From positions 19,978-83,977 of the IMG/VR virus record IMGVR_UViG_3300044645_001738: DNA of 64,000 nucleotides; one strand, 5' to 3'. The stretch comes from a virus. Both the position numbers and the translations under genes were made by a program. Shown in pieces: positions 39,015 through 48,100 of the stretch. Under the pieces are notes generated by a model that was not told the DNA's origin, made no database searches, and was given only the letters and a program-made list of their open reading frames with translations. Position 1 is the first letter of the stretch. Each line of letters begins with the position of its first letter.

Positions 39015-41015
39015 TTAGGGCATTGCTGCGCCGTAGTGAATAGCAAGAATATCACCGTATTTTGTTGCGCCTGCAGGGCCAGTAGCCCCTGTTGCACCTG
39101 ATACACCTATTACACCAGTAGCTCCTGTAATGCCTATCACTCCTGTGGCACCTGTAACACCAGTGGGGCCAGCAACGCCCGTGGCACCGGTAGTACCTTG
39201 AACACCTGTCGCCCCTGTAATTCCAACAACTCCTGTGGCACCTGTTATTCCTACACCTGTTGCACCTGTTGGTCCGGTGATTCCCACACCAGTGGCACCT
39301 GTTGGTCCCGTGATTCCAGTGGCACCTGTTACGCCCTGAACACCTGTGGCACCGGTGATTCCAATAACACCCGTCGCACCTTGTACGCCAGTTGCGCCGG
39401 TAACACCTGTTACACCTGTAGCACCTGCAACGCCTGTAGCACCTTGAACACCTGTTGCTCCCGTAGTTCCAGCAACTCCTGTAGCGCCGGTTATTCCTAC
39501 ACCTGTGGCACCAGTTGGCCCGGTGGCACCTTGTGGTCCGCTAACCAACGCTAAGAATACAGCTAGGTTATTCGCAAAGTTTGTCGAGCCCGTACCACCG
39601 GATGCAACTAAAGTTGCTGGATATGTCCAGTAGCTGGTTGACGTGCCAGGATTAACGTTCGTTGGGGTGCCGTTAACTTTCCATGTTTGGTAATTAGAAC
39701 TGGAGCCTTGGTCCTGGATTGTAATAATTTCTGTATTGAAAACTTGCGCAAGAAAGATATCGATATCAATCGCATCGCTTGTTAAATGGCTAACGTTGAT
39801 TTGCGTTGCACTTGCTTGTGTTGCGTTGTTCCAAATTACAAAACCTGCGCCTGGATCTCCGCTTGTAATTGTTGTCTTTGCGGAATACTTAAAGAGGCTG
39901 GAAGAAAAACCTTGTGGGCCAGTCGCACCAGTGGGACCTGCAACACCAGTAGCGCCAACACCCGTGGCACCTTGTACGCCTGTAGCGCCAGTGGAACCCT
40001 GCACACCCGTAGCACCAGTGGCTCCTGTAACGCCCTGTATGCCGGTTGCACCTGTGATACCAACAACGCCTGTGGCACCTTGCACGCCAGTGGCACCTGT
40101 GGCTCCTGTAGCGCCTTGCGTACCAGTGGCACCGGTAACTCCTGCGACACCGGTAGCACCCGTGGGACCAGTTATGCCCTGAACTCCGGTAGCACCTGTG
40201 ACACCGGTAGGACCCGCAATGCCTGTTGCGCCCGTTACTCCAGTAACTCCTTGGATACCAGTGGGACCTTGTATGCCAGTGGCACCTGTTGGACCGGTAA
40301 TACCTTGAACACCAGTGGCACCAGTAGGGCCGTCAATACCTGTGGCACCGGTGGGACCAGTGGGTCCATCTACGCCTGTTACACCTTGAATACCCGTGGC
40401 ACCTGTGATACCAATGGGGCCTGTAGCGCCGGTAACTCCAGTGACACCTGTAGGACCAGCTACGCCTGTAGGACCGGTAATACCTTGAATACCAGTTGCG
40501 CCTTGTGGACCAGTGACGCCTTGTATGCCGCTCGCACCTGTAGGGCCACTTGGACCTGTGGGGCCTGTAGTACCAGAGGGACCAGTAGGGCCGGTGGGGC
40601 CGCCACTAGGGCCAGTGGGACCTGTCGGGCCAATCATTGTATAGACCTTCGCCAGACCGGCGGAATCGTATACAACCCAATCTGCGTTCTCATTGAGGAC
40701 CACAGATTCGCCAGCGAGAAGCAAACCGGTCCACACCGTGGTTGTTAGTGCACCATCAGTGTGATTGATGGTAATACTGTTGCTTAAAGTTGGATCATCA
40801 TTCTTGATAAAACAGGTTCTTAAGTTGCGCTGAATAGTAGAGGTTGTGGGACCAGTGACAATTGTAGTTGTTGTGGCAGTTGTGATATTGGTGTCAAGTC
40901 TACCGGCGGACACATTACCGCTGTTGTTATCTGCAAACGCAGCATGAACTTCAACATTCGTTGCCGCCGAAGTAACAATACGAACAGCATCCGACGTGGA
41001 AGTCAGCAGTAACAT
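39015..41015 (-). CDS. Collagen-like tail fibre protein
   Basis: A 666-residue protein with an N-terminal beta-rich attachment domain (about 1-125), a first collagen-like stretch of G-x-y repeats ([13 protein letters not shown] and the like, about 127-375), a globular middle domain of about 120 residues ([18 protein letters not shown] and on), and a second collagen-like stretch. Collagen-like triple helices form long rigid fibres in phages. It would be a trimeric side fibre or spike. Confidence 0.85.
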   Translation of the reverse strand: MLLLTSTSDAVRIVTSAATNVEVHAAFADNNSGNVSAGRLDTNITTATTTTIVTGPTTSTIQRNLRTCFIKNDDPTLSNSITINHTDGALTTTVWTGLLLAGESVVLNENADWVVYDSAGLAKVYTMIGPTGPTGPSGGPTGPTGPSGTTGPTGPSGPTGASGIQGVTGPQGATGIQGITGPTGVAGPTGVTGVTGATGPIGITGATGIQGVTGVDGPTGPTGATGIDGPTGATGVQGITGPTGATGIQGPTGIQGVTGVTGATGIAGPTGVTGATGVQGITGPTGATGVAGVTGATGTQGATGATGATGVQGATGVVGITGATGIQGVTGATGATGVQGSTGATGVQGATGVGATGVAGPTGATGPQGFSSSLFKYSAKTTITSGDPGAGFVIWNNATQASATQINVSHLTSDAIDIDIFLAQVFNTEIITIQDQGSSSNYQTWKVNGTPTNVNPGTSTSYWTYPATLVASGGTGSTNFANNLAVFLALVSGPQGATGPTGATGVGITGATGVAGTTGATGVQGATGVAGATGVTGVTGATGVQGATGVIGITGATGVQGVTGATGITGPTGATGVGITGPTGATGVGITGATGVVGITGATGVQGTTGATGVAGPTGVTGATGVIGITGATGVIGVSGATGATGPAGATKYGDILAIHYGAAMP

Positions 41016-41056
41016 TTCAGCCTACCTACCGTAATAATCTATTTTAATCTATTTGC

Positions 41057-42694
41057 TTAAGTTGCGGGCATGCCGCCTTGAGAAGGAATGTACAGATTTC
41101 CTTCCTTGTCAAACATTGAGAAGCCTTGCATGCGAATAAAGGTCGACGGTACGTTAAACAGTTTCTGCATCATTGGCATCATCATTGGTGCCTGGCAGTT
41201 ATACGGTGGTACGTCCATGTAAGAAACGGCGTGCCTGGCTAGTTCGACACTGATTCTTTCTTGGTTTTTTTCATTTGTATCCACAAGTTGTTGTTCCCAT
41301 TCAACTAAACTGCCGTTGCTTATTGGAACATCTGACGGCTCGGGCGGGAATACTCCCTCCTTAAAGCGCATTGCGTAAACATGTTTGCAATACCGAAATT
41401 CATCTAAGACTGGGGTCCACGTATCCGTCAAGGATACCAACTCATTTCCTACCGTGGAGTAGTCAGCGTAAGTCGGCAAGCCGTCTGATTTTGCACCAGG
41501 TAATGCTGGGTCTGTCCCTCTTAAGTAAACAGAGCCAAAGTCTGTAAACAAACCAGGACTGTCCCTGGTCGTACCTTCTACTACCGATGAGTTTGGTGTG
41601 ATGGTTGGTGGAACATTATATTCTGGTGCAGGGGCAACAATCTGCATTCCACGATTGACATTACCTGGTGTCATTGCATTATTGTTGACGAGACCATTGA
41701 GCGTAATGATTTCCTTGCGACCAGGCTTCACGTTGCCGATGCTATTCCTGGGGAAACATCTACGGTTGGAATCTTTTAGATTCATCATGAATGCATAATC
41801 TCGCCTTGTGAAATCTTGGCAAGAACAGCAGTAACGCGTACCCGTCATGAAGAAACGCCCCACGTTTGGCGGCCTGGTAGCAGGAGTAACCAGTGCTCGA
41901 TCTGGGGTTGCCTCAACGGAACCACGCTTGCGAAGTGTCAATACACCCGTGAATGGGTTGGTGTCTACCAGGATGGCTTGAACGTATCCGTAGCGCTTCT
42001 GTGTTAACGGATCAATCGTATCCCTGGTAATCGGCACACCATTCTGAGTGATAATTCGATCCTCTAAGATCTCACCGTTAATTGCCTTGAGTCCCCCTGG
42101 TACTCCTGGGAGTGCAACGTATAGCGGAGGTGGTAATGGATTTTGTGTACTCCAATCACCAGCCAACTGGACGTACCAATACTCATCATCTTCCGTTACG
42201 GAAGCAATCGAAGCAGTTCTTGTGGTTATGTAAAATTGCGGATCAAACCACTGACCAATGTTTTCATAGTTGTTGAATTGCGCGGCATGCCAATAGAACG
42301 GATTGGTAACGCGAGTGTTGCGTATGTTATCAAACCGAAGACTTCCTGCGACCCGGATCCCGGACCAGTGCATCCCAAACTCTTTGTTGACTGTTGGGAA
42401 ACCTTTGAAGATACCAGGCAATACTGGTGGGTTAGACCCAGGGGTTGATGTTGCTCCTTGTGGGATTGGTACTTGGTATAAGAATGGATATTCGTACGAC
42501 GTATCCGTTACCGATGCTGTGGCCAGCTCGTAACCACGGCGCCAACGTGCCCAAGAGGACTCCCGATCGAGAGCCGCAAAAGAGTTTGGGACGCTGCCCT
42601 GTGAAAACTCTGTTGTAATCGGTTTTACTTTTGGCGGTTCAAAAGCTCGTTGCTTGCTGAAACCGTCAAACGAACCACCAAATTTTTTTGGCAT
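41057..42694 (-). CDS. Putative virion structural protein
   Basis: A 545-residue protein with aromatic- and Pro-rich sequence (GGSFDGFSKQRAFEPPKVKP at the start). CSCQDF and YNCQAP supply Cys residues. It lies just before the collagen-like fibre in the direction of transcription, so a tail or baseplate role is likely. No family is recognised. Confidence 0.62.
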   Translation of the reverse strand: MPKKFGGSFDGFSKQRAFEPPKVKPITTEFSQGSVPNSFAALDRESSWARWRRGYELATASVTDTSYEYPFLYQVPIPQGATSTPGSNPPVLPGIFKGFPTVNKEFGMHWSGIRVAGSLRFDNIRNTRVTNPFYWHAAQFNNYENIGQWFDPQFYITTRTASIASVTEDDEYWYVQLAGDWSTQNPLPPPLYVALPGVPGGLKAINGEILEDRIITQNGVPITRDTIDPLTQKRYGYVQAILVDTNPFTGVLTLRKRGSVEATPDRALVTPATRPPNVGRFFMTGTRYCCSCQDFTRRDYAFMMNLKDSNRRCFPRNSIGNVKPGRKEIITLNGLVNNNAMTPGNVNRGMQIVAPAPEYNVPPTITPNSSVVEGTTRDSPGLFTDFGSVYLRGTDPALPGAKSDGLPTYADYSTVGNELVSLTDTWTPVLDEFRYCKHVYAMRFKEGVFPPEPSDVPISNGSLVEWEQQLVDTNEKNQERISVELARHAVSYMDVPPYNCQAPMMMPMMQKLFNVPSTFIRMQGFSMFDKEGNLYIPSQGGMPAT

Positions 42695-42697
42695 TGA

Positions 42698-43483
42698 TTA
42701 GAAGAAGCCGCCTTGCGCAGCAACGTGCACACCTGGGATGTAACCAGAACTATTGGGACCATCCGGGAACACGCCAACGTAAACACGATCGCCACGCTCA
42801 AGGTAAATTCCTTTGTTACGCAGTGGAGCTGTAGTACCAAGGCCGTTGGTATTACCTGCGCTCACACTGGGAACTGCCAGTTGTGGCATCACATCCGAAC
42901 AGTCAACCACACCGCTGTTTGCGGGGATTGTTTTGGCGAATAACACTTTGTAGTCACCAGAGCCAGGGATTGGTGTGGTTGTGCCACGTGTCTGGTAAAA
43001 GACAAAGGTAGCAGCGGGTTGATCCCCGTATGCAATACCGTTGTACAAGAAACCAGACGTAGTACCGCCCGAATAATTCAATGCACTGTTGACGCCTGTC
43101 AGCGTGCCAGAACCGGTGTATGTGTAATAGCCGTAACCACTGTATGGTGCGCCAGCACCAGTGAGAGAACCTGTGGCGGATACAAAAACAATCTGTCCGC
43201 TAACCAGGGAGACTGGTGTTCCTGACGTTGTGGAATTTACTGTATAGTCGGGGCCGCGATAAAAATCGTTACGTGTGATCGTGATGGAATCAATGACACC
43301 GCCACTGTTATTGTCTTCGCTCAGTGACGCATCCATGTCTACCAAGATGGAAGGCGCTTGGCCACCTTGGACAAACAAAGTATTACTTGCTGCACTACCA
43401 ACGGTTTGCGTTGTAACACGCACCGAATCAAATAAGGGCCTATCAACCAACAGTGGCTGCTTGTTTGTAGATGTCGAGCTCAA
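42698..43483 (-). CDS. Putative virion protein with non-ATG start
   Basis: A 261-residue Ser/Thr/Gly-rich beta protein. No ATG opens the natural N-terminus; the first codon of the frame here is TTG 43483, with an in-frame stop just upstream and the first ATG at 43336. It lies next to the HNH endonuclease inserted on the other strand. The sequence SSTSTNKQPLLVDRPLFDSV looks like a real N-terminus, so TTG is kept. Confidence 0.6.
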   Translation of the reverse strand: MSSTSTNKQPLLVDRPLFDSVRVTTQTVGSAASNTLFVQGGQAPSILVDMDASLSEDNNSGGVIDSITITRNDFYRGPDYTVNSTTSGTPVSLVSGQIVFVSATGSLTGAGAPYSGYGYYTYTGSGTLTGVNSALNYSGGTTSGFLYNGIAYGDQPAATFVFYQTRGTTTPIPGSGDYKVLFAKTIPANSGVVDCSDVMPQLAVPSVSAGNTNGLGTTAPLRNKGIYLERGDRVYVGVFPDGPNSSGYIPGVHVAAQGGFF

Positions 43484-43495
43484 AGTAGACTTAAC

Positions 43496-43522
43496 ACCCT
43501 ATCTCTGTTATATTGATAGGGT
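43496..43522. repeat. Inverted repeat beside the homing endonuclease
   Basis: ACCCTATC and GATAGGGT form a perfect 8-bp inverted repeat with an 11-base loop, between two divergent genes. No T run follows on either strand. It may be an operator or the boundary of the inserted endonuclease cassette. Confidence 0.45.
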
Positions 43523-43546
43523 CCCCGAGAAACTCCCTTTATTCTA

Positions 43547-44146
43547 ATGGTCCAAACTGTTTTTACTTGCAAGAATTGTGGCAAAATTTTTGAACGTTCT
43601 GGCATGGCTGGGGCTACGTGCCGGGCTCGGGTAAGGCAACGTGGTTATGTTTTTTGTTCTAAAGGCTGTGGCAGCTACAAGCACGGTGGGTACAAAAATC
43701 AAGACTCGGAATATTGCTCGTGGAACGCAATGAAGTCTCGTTGCAATAATTTAAACCATGGCTCTTATGCCCGCTATGGAGGCCGTGGTATTACGTATGA
43801 TCCATCATGGGAAATTTATACAAATTTTCTTACTGACATGGGGCCAAAGCCAAGCCCTGAAATGGAGTTAGAAAGAATAGACAATGACAAAAACTATTGT
43901 AAAGAAAATTGCCGCTGGGCCACGCATAAAGAACAGACTCGCAACCGTGGCGGAAAACGTGCAACACGTCTTTACACGTTTAACGGGAAAACTCAATGCA
44001 TTGCCGATTGGGCAAAAGAAGTTGGCATCAGCCCGCAATCAATGCAAAAACGGCTCAACAATGATTGGCCTTTGGAAAAAGCGTTTTCCAAAGAAAGGCA
44101 CGACGCAAAAGGCAAACCACAAGTAAAGCCAAGGCAGAATACCTAA
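43547..44146 (+). CDS. HNH homing endonuclease
   Basis: A 199-residue endonuclease. CKNCGKIF and CSKGCGSY are zinc knuckles, CSWNAMKSRCNNLNHGSY and ELERIDNDKNYCKENCRWAT form the catalytic HNH core, and LYTFNGKTQCIADWAKEVGI plus KRLNNDWPLEKAF is the DNA-binding tail. It is on the plus strand inside a minus-strand operon, as expected of an inserted homing gene. The fragment at 8733-8969 carries the same tail. Confidence 0.88.
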   Translation: MVQTVFTCKNCGKIFERSGMAGATCRARVRQRGYVFCSKGCGSYKHGGYKNQDSEYCSWNAMKSRCNNLNHGSYARYGGRGITYDPSWEIYTNFLTDMGPKPSPEMELERIDNDKNYCKENCRWATHKEQTRNRGGKRATRLYTFNGKTQCIADWAKEVGISPQSMQKRLNNDWPLEKAFSKERHDAKGKPQVKPRQNT

Positions 44147-44148
44147 CG

Positions 44149-44415
44149 TCAACCACCCATGCCTGACATCGCCATAAAAGCTTGGAAATTTGCGGGCAAT
44201 TTCATCTTGGATTCAACCAAGGCATTGGGATTGTTTTGTAATGCAAGGAAACGACCGAACAGATTACCGTCTTCCGCTGGTTGAAATTTAAATTTCTGAG
44301 CGGCTAGGTAATCTGTTTCAGCTTGTGGTTCTGAGAGGAAGCTATCGCCAATCCCAACTTTCAAGGCTTCGCTTGGAAGGTAATCATACTCAGAGTATTT
44401 GTAAAAACGAGACAT
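44149..44415 (-). CDS. Small hypothetical protein
   Basis: An 88-residue protein (MSRFYKYSEYDYLPSEALKV). No family is recognised. It lies between the transglycosylase and the inserted endonuclease in the virion block. A tail or virion role is inferred only from position. Confidence 0.58.
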   Translation of the reverse strand: MSRFYKYSEYDYLPSEALKVGIGDSFLSEPQAETDYLAAQKFKFQPAEDGNLFGRFLALQNNPNALVESKMKLPANFQAFMAMSGMGG

Positions 44416-44420
44416 TGTGA

Positions 44421-45104
44421 TTACCCAAGGAAGCCAAAAGGATTAAGCAAATTAGGAAGCATTGAACCAAGTACTTCTGCTACCAATTGATTGGCAGTAG
44501 CTTTCCTCTGTTCTAATACTGGTTTTTGCATTCCAGAAAATGCAGCCCCTAAGATGCTTTCAACAGACAACTTATTACTTGCTCCGGTGGTTGCCGGGGC
44601 AATCGAAGGAGTAGAAGGAGCTTGCTTCATTCCTTCTTCATAAAACTTCTGAATGTCTGTTTGTTTTTTGACCGGCTGTCCGTAGTAACTAGCGCCTCCC
44701 ATCGTGGGAAAAGACGCCCACTCTGGGGCCAATCTTGCTTGAATTTGCGGACTCATGCCTTGTTTTGAAAGGGCGGCTAAACCGCCAACAGGCATCAGAC
44801 GGTTTCTTGCCAAATAAGCAAGGGCACGATCTTGGTTTTGGGGAGAAAAGTCACTTAGTCCCAAGGCTTTTTGTGCGCCTGCCCAAGTGTCTGGCATGAA
44901 TTGACCAATTCCTGCAGCCGCACTTGAGTATCCACCTGAACGAATGACTTTATCCGGATGTTTACTGTAGTCATTAAAACGCCCACCGCCAAACATGACG
45001 TTATAATCTGAACCCTCTGCTCGTTTGATGGCATTTTTTAAGCCAGCAAACTGCTGAGGATTAGACCGCATCCATTGATCAATTAGTTCACGTGTGGATG
45101 ACAT
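44421..45104 (-). CDS. GH104-like lytic transglycosylase
   Basis: A 227-residue protein with a GH104 (lambda endolysin R-like) core at residues about 20-110: KRAEGSDYNVMFGGGRFNDY with catalytic Glu30, then SKHPDKVIR, AAAGIGQFMPDTW and FSPQNQDRALAYLARNR. The C-terminal half is an extension with no known domain. As a virion-associated enzyme in the structural operon it may open peptidoglycan during DNA entry. Confidence 0.78.
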   Translation of the reverse strand: MSSTRELIDQWMRSNPQQFAGLKNAIKRAEGSDYNVMFGGGRFNDYSKHPDKVIRSGGYSSAAAGIGQFMPDTWAGAQKALGLSDFSPQNQDRALAYLARNRLMPVGGLAALSKQGMSPQIQARLAPEWASFPTMGGASYYGQPVKKQTDIQKFYEEGMKQAPSTPSIAPATTGASNKLSVESILGAAFSGMQKPVLEQRKATANQLVAEVLGSMLPNLLNPFGFLG

Positions 45105-45317
45105 ACTATTAGCTTTCGGCTCCTACCCAATTTGAACTTGCTCTGAGACCAGGGATAAATACTGTTTGAAGAACCAGTGTTGATGCCAGGTAGGTCAGGG
45201 TTCGTTTAACAAATTTTGGGCAGAGAATCATGGGTTTAAAGCAACTACACTGGCCCCCGTGAATCAAAAGATTCGTGTCCAGTCGGCTGGGCTTACATGC
45301 TTTGCAATGCCAGGGTA

Positions 45318-46343
45318 TTACTTTTGTGTAGTGAAAATGGAGTCCTTGAACATTTCCAGGAGCCTTTGGGCCTCTGGCCCCTTAGGGTCAAACTTATCAA
45401 CAGCGGACCCCATTGGTTGGATGCCTGTTGCGCCTGCGTATGAGGCAGTGGGCATTTCTGAGGGGAAGCCTAGGGGGGCGCTCTGAAGTGTGGGGCCCTG
45501 ACTGAAACCAGCATAAGGAGCTGCAGAGGCACCAGCGAAGGCATTCCTCGGCACAGTGGAAAGACCTAATCCTTGGGCCACCTTGCCAGCATCATAAGAA
45601 GCAGGAGAAATAGGGGGCGTAGTTCCAAGGGGGGAGTTGGTGTCAAACGGTAAGTTCAACGGTGAGCCCATCTGACCCGCGCCAAGGGTACGTTGGATGA
45701 CATCGTAACCAGCCTGACCGGGCTTAACGCGTGACGCAAGATCTCCTGGTTTGTTATATTTTTTTGCCCAAATCTGCATCCCAAGATCTTCTGCAGATTG
45801 TTCGGCAGCAGAACCAGGGCCTGCAAGTTTTGCCTTTTGGCGAGCGTCTTCGTAACGCTGGAGCTCAGGGTCTTGAGCGGTTAGCTGGGCAACACGAGAA
45901 ACTTCCTGCTGGTAAGCGAGTTCTGCTGCTGAGCGATCGCCAAGGGGAGGCGGTAAATCTGGGGCGGGCGGCGCAGATGTAGGTCTTCCAACAATAGTAT
46001 TAAATCGTGTGGTTTCGCCACGGGGAATGTATACAGCATTAGCCCCCTGCTGCGCTAAATCCCAGGTGCGTCCTACAACGTTTACATTGCCGGGCATATT
46101 TGAGCGATTATTCCATCCCCCAGGAACGACCAACTGATTCTTGCCTTGCATTTGAGTTGCAAAAGCTGTCGGCGGTTTTGTAATGCCGAAAAAAGAACCA
46201 ATTCCTTGTACAGCCGCTTCTAAGGGATTTGCAGAATACAAGCCAATTCCGCGACCGGCTTGCAGACGTTTCTGTACTTGCGCCTGATCAGCGGCCCGAC
46301 GCTGTTTTGCCTGAGCGCGTTGTTGTTCAGAATAAGACGCCAT
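45318..46343 (-). CDS. Putative virion protein, Ala/Gly/Pro-rich
   Basis: A 341-residue protein with start at ATG 46343, which has GGAGG five bases upstream. The N-terminus is basic and helical (SEQQRAQAKQRRAADQAQVQ); the rest is Pro/Gly-rich and probably disordered. Position between transglycosylase and M23 genes suggests an internal virion protein. The 213-base gap between this gene and the transglycosylase holds no gene that I can see. Confidence 0.62.
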   Translation of the reverse strand: MASYSEQQRAQAKQRRAADQAQVQKRLQAGRGIGLYSANPLEAAVQGIGSFFGITKPPTAFATQMQGKNQLVVPGGWNNRSNMPGNVNVVGRTWDLAQQGANAVYIPRGETTRFNTIVGRPTSAPPAPDLPPPLGDRSAAELAYQQEVSRVAQLTAQDPELQRYEDARQKAKLAGPGSAAEQSAEDLGMQIWAKKYNKPGDLASRVKPGQAGYDVIQRTLGAGQMGSPLNLPFDTNSPLGTTPPISPASYDAGKVAQGLGLSTVPRNAFAGASAAPYAGFSQGPTLQSAPLGFPSEMPTASYAGATGIQPMGSAVDKFDPKGPEAQRLLEMFKDSIFTTQK

Positions 46344-46345
46344 CT

Positions 46346-46807
46346 TTACCTCCAAGCCTCATGTAAATAAATACGGGAACCAACTGCGGTGTCGGCAGGT
46401 CCAGGTAATGCCTGGATGAATTCAGCGCCAGAGCGTTCGTAACGGTATCTGGCCTGGAACGGATCCTTGTAGTTTGGAACGTAAAGGATGCCGGCTAAAC
46501 GGTTTGTTTCGTAGAGATAAATCTCATCCCAAACCTTTAAGGCTTCTTTGGCATTACTGGATCTAATGGTGCGATCAACGTCACCAGCAATGCTTTCAAG
46601 GCGCGTAGAAGGAGAAGTAGCAACTTCAGTTTTCTTTTCAGCTGTGTCACAACGACCCAACTGAATAGCGAGTTTGTCGTAGAAGTACGAATCCGGCACG
46701 GTGTTCATTGCTTCTTCCAGGCGGGCGTAATCGCCAGCCGGAACAGAAACAGTAAAGTAACCGAGGTGGTAACGAACTCTACTTTTGTCGTAGTCGCTTA
46801 ACTGCAC
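46346..46807 (-). CDS. Hypothetical virion-region protein
   Basis: A 153-residue protein (MQLSDYDKSRVRYHLGYFTV). Mixed helix and strand character and no recognised domain. Similar cyanophage proteins may be head-completion proteins, but I cannot confirm. It ends two bases before the next gene start. Confidence 0.6.
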   Translation of the reverse strand: MQLSDYDKSRVRYHLGYFTVSVPAGDYARLEEAMNTVPDSYFYDKLAIQLGRCDTAEKKTEVATSPSTRLESIAGDVDRTIRSSNAKEALKVWDEIYLYETNRLAGILYVPNYKDPFQARYRYERSGAEFIQALPGPADTAVGSRIYLHEAWR

Positions 46808-46846
46808 TTCTACGTGTCGTTGTCTTTCAATTATAAAAGCAAGTAA

Positions 46847-47584
46847 TCAACCAAACAGGCCATTGAGGTAATCTGATGTGGCGCTGGATTGACCCATAAG
46901 TAACGGATCGTTTGTTCTGTAAGAATCCAGGAATCCCATGGGGTTGAGTGCTTGTGAAATTAAACCTCCGACCAACTGTTCTTTGAGTGTGTCTTGTATT
47001 GTTTTCTTGGGTTTTTCTGGTTCTTTACCCTGCAACTGAGCACCGTACATAAATGCTTTAATGATGTCTTCAGCGCGAGAATCGGCGCCCCCTTGTGGTT
47101 GAGTCGGTGCTGCAGTTGGTGCAGTTGATGCAATAGCCCCGGATTTGCCAAGGGATTTCATGTGTCCGAAACCAAGTTCGTATTTGTTATCCCCTGTGGT
47201 AAATGCTGCCAGGTTGCCGTAACCACCTTGATTAGCAAGGGGTTTGTATGTACCAGAGCCTTCAAAATAAACTGGAGTTCCTTCTGGAAGAGCCCAATCT
47301 TCCCCCCGGTGAAACGAACTGGCCCCCTTGGTTGGGGCACTGCGCGGACCATACTTGGAAGTCAGGCTGATCCCAGCTTGTGGATTGAAATCATATTTGC
47401 CTTCTTTGTTTTTAATCAGTGCTGGGACTCTTTGCTCGCCAATGCGAACACCAGCCAAAGCAGAACGAATAGTAGAGGGATCAATATATTGTCCTGTCGA
47501 AAGATCTTTCACATAAACATGCTTATGGGGACCGGTTGATACTCCGGTAGAACCCACCTGTCCTAAGTATGTTATGCCTGCCAT
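46847..47584 (-). CDS. M23-type peptidase with permuted motif order
   Basis: A 245-residue protein. Residues 13-25 read TGVSTGPHKHVYV, the HxH motif that normally ends an M23 domain. The usual first motif comes later: SKYGPR near 76, HRGED at 92-96 and FGHMKSLG with His141. All five family residues (His92, Asp96, His141, His20, His22) are present, but the last strand is at the N-terminus. The remaining C-terminal part is Ala/Thr/Pro-rich then helical. M23 enzymes cleave peptidoglycan peptides, which fits a virion-associated lysin. Confidence 0.75.
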   Translation of the reverse strand: MAGITYLGQVGSTGVSTGPHKHVYVKDLSTGQYIDPSTIRSALAGVRIGEQRVPALIKNKEGKYDFNPQAGISLTSKYGPRSAPTKGASSFHRGEDWALPEGTPVYFEGSGTYKPLANQGGYGNLAAFTTGDNKYELGFGHMKSLGKSGAIASTAPTAAPTQPQGGADSRAEDIIKAFMYGAQLQGKEPEKPKKTIQDTLKEQLVGGLISQALNPMGFLDSYRTNDPLLMGQSSATSDYLNGLFG

Positions 47585-47613
47585 GGTATCGTTTTATTCT
47601 TCATTGTAAGATT

Positions 47614-47637
47614 AAAAAACCCCTGGTTTCCCAGGGG
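47614..47637 (-). terminator. Rho-independent terminator, minus strand
   Basis: CCCCTGG and CCAGGGG pair around GAAA on the minus strand, followed by T residues. It lies between the helix-hairpin-helix gene and the M23 peptidase gene. Stem and loop closely match the plus-strand terminator at 16735-16759. Confidence 0.75.
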
Positions 47638-47651
47638 CTTGGTGGAGATAG

Positions 47652-48062
47652 TTATACGCGAATTAAATCAGCAGCAAGTACGGACTCCCAATCAACACGC
47701 TTGATTTGCTTCAGCTGTTCAAGATTATTAAACCTTTCACCCGACAGAGACATCTGAAGATCTTTAATCTCACGTGCTGTTTTAAGGCCAATTCCCTTAA
47801 TGTGATCCGCAAGCATTTGTGCGGTAGCGGAATTGACATTTAAACGGTGATCGGGGGGAAAATCCCGTGGGTCCTCTTTGGCTGCTTTATCTTTGACTTG
47901 AAGAGTTTTTACCTTTTTGGTAGCCTCTTCATCTGGGATAAGTTCAGAGTTGTAAGCGGTGTAAAGGCGACCGTCCTGATCTTCGACCATGAACCAATCG
48001 CCATTATCAAACTCACTGACAACTTTGACGCGAGCGCCAGTTTTTTTGTGCTGGTAAAGCAT
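47652..48062 (-). CDS. Helix-hairpin-helix protein
   Basis: A 136-residue protein. Residues about 70-136 have a ComEA-like helix-hairpin-helix pair (RLNVNSATAQMLADHIKGIG, then LEQLKQIKRVDWESVLAADL), which binds DNA non-specifically. The N-terminal part is a beta-rich segment (KKTGARVKVVSEFDNGDWFM). It lies downstream of the capsid genes and might bind DNA near the head or portal; that role is inferred. Confidence 0.68.
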   Translation of the reverse strand: MLYQHKKTGARVKVVSEFDNGDWFMVEDQDGRLYTAYNSELIPDEEATKKVKTLQVKDKAAKEDPRDFPPDHRLNVNSATAQMLADHIKGIGLKTAREIKDLQMSLSGERFNNLEQLKQIKRVDWESVLAADLIRV

Positions 48063-48100
48063 AAGGACCAGATGTTAATTCTGGTCCTAGTTTAGCTTAT

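Noticed and set aside
39054-40640. Tandem repeat DNA that could suggest a CRISPR array or satellite
   Set aside because: The period encodes G-x-y collagen triplets in a continuous reading frame; there are no unique spacers.
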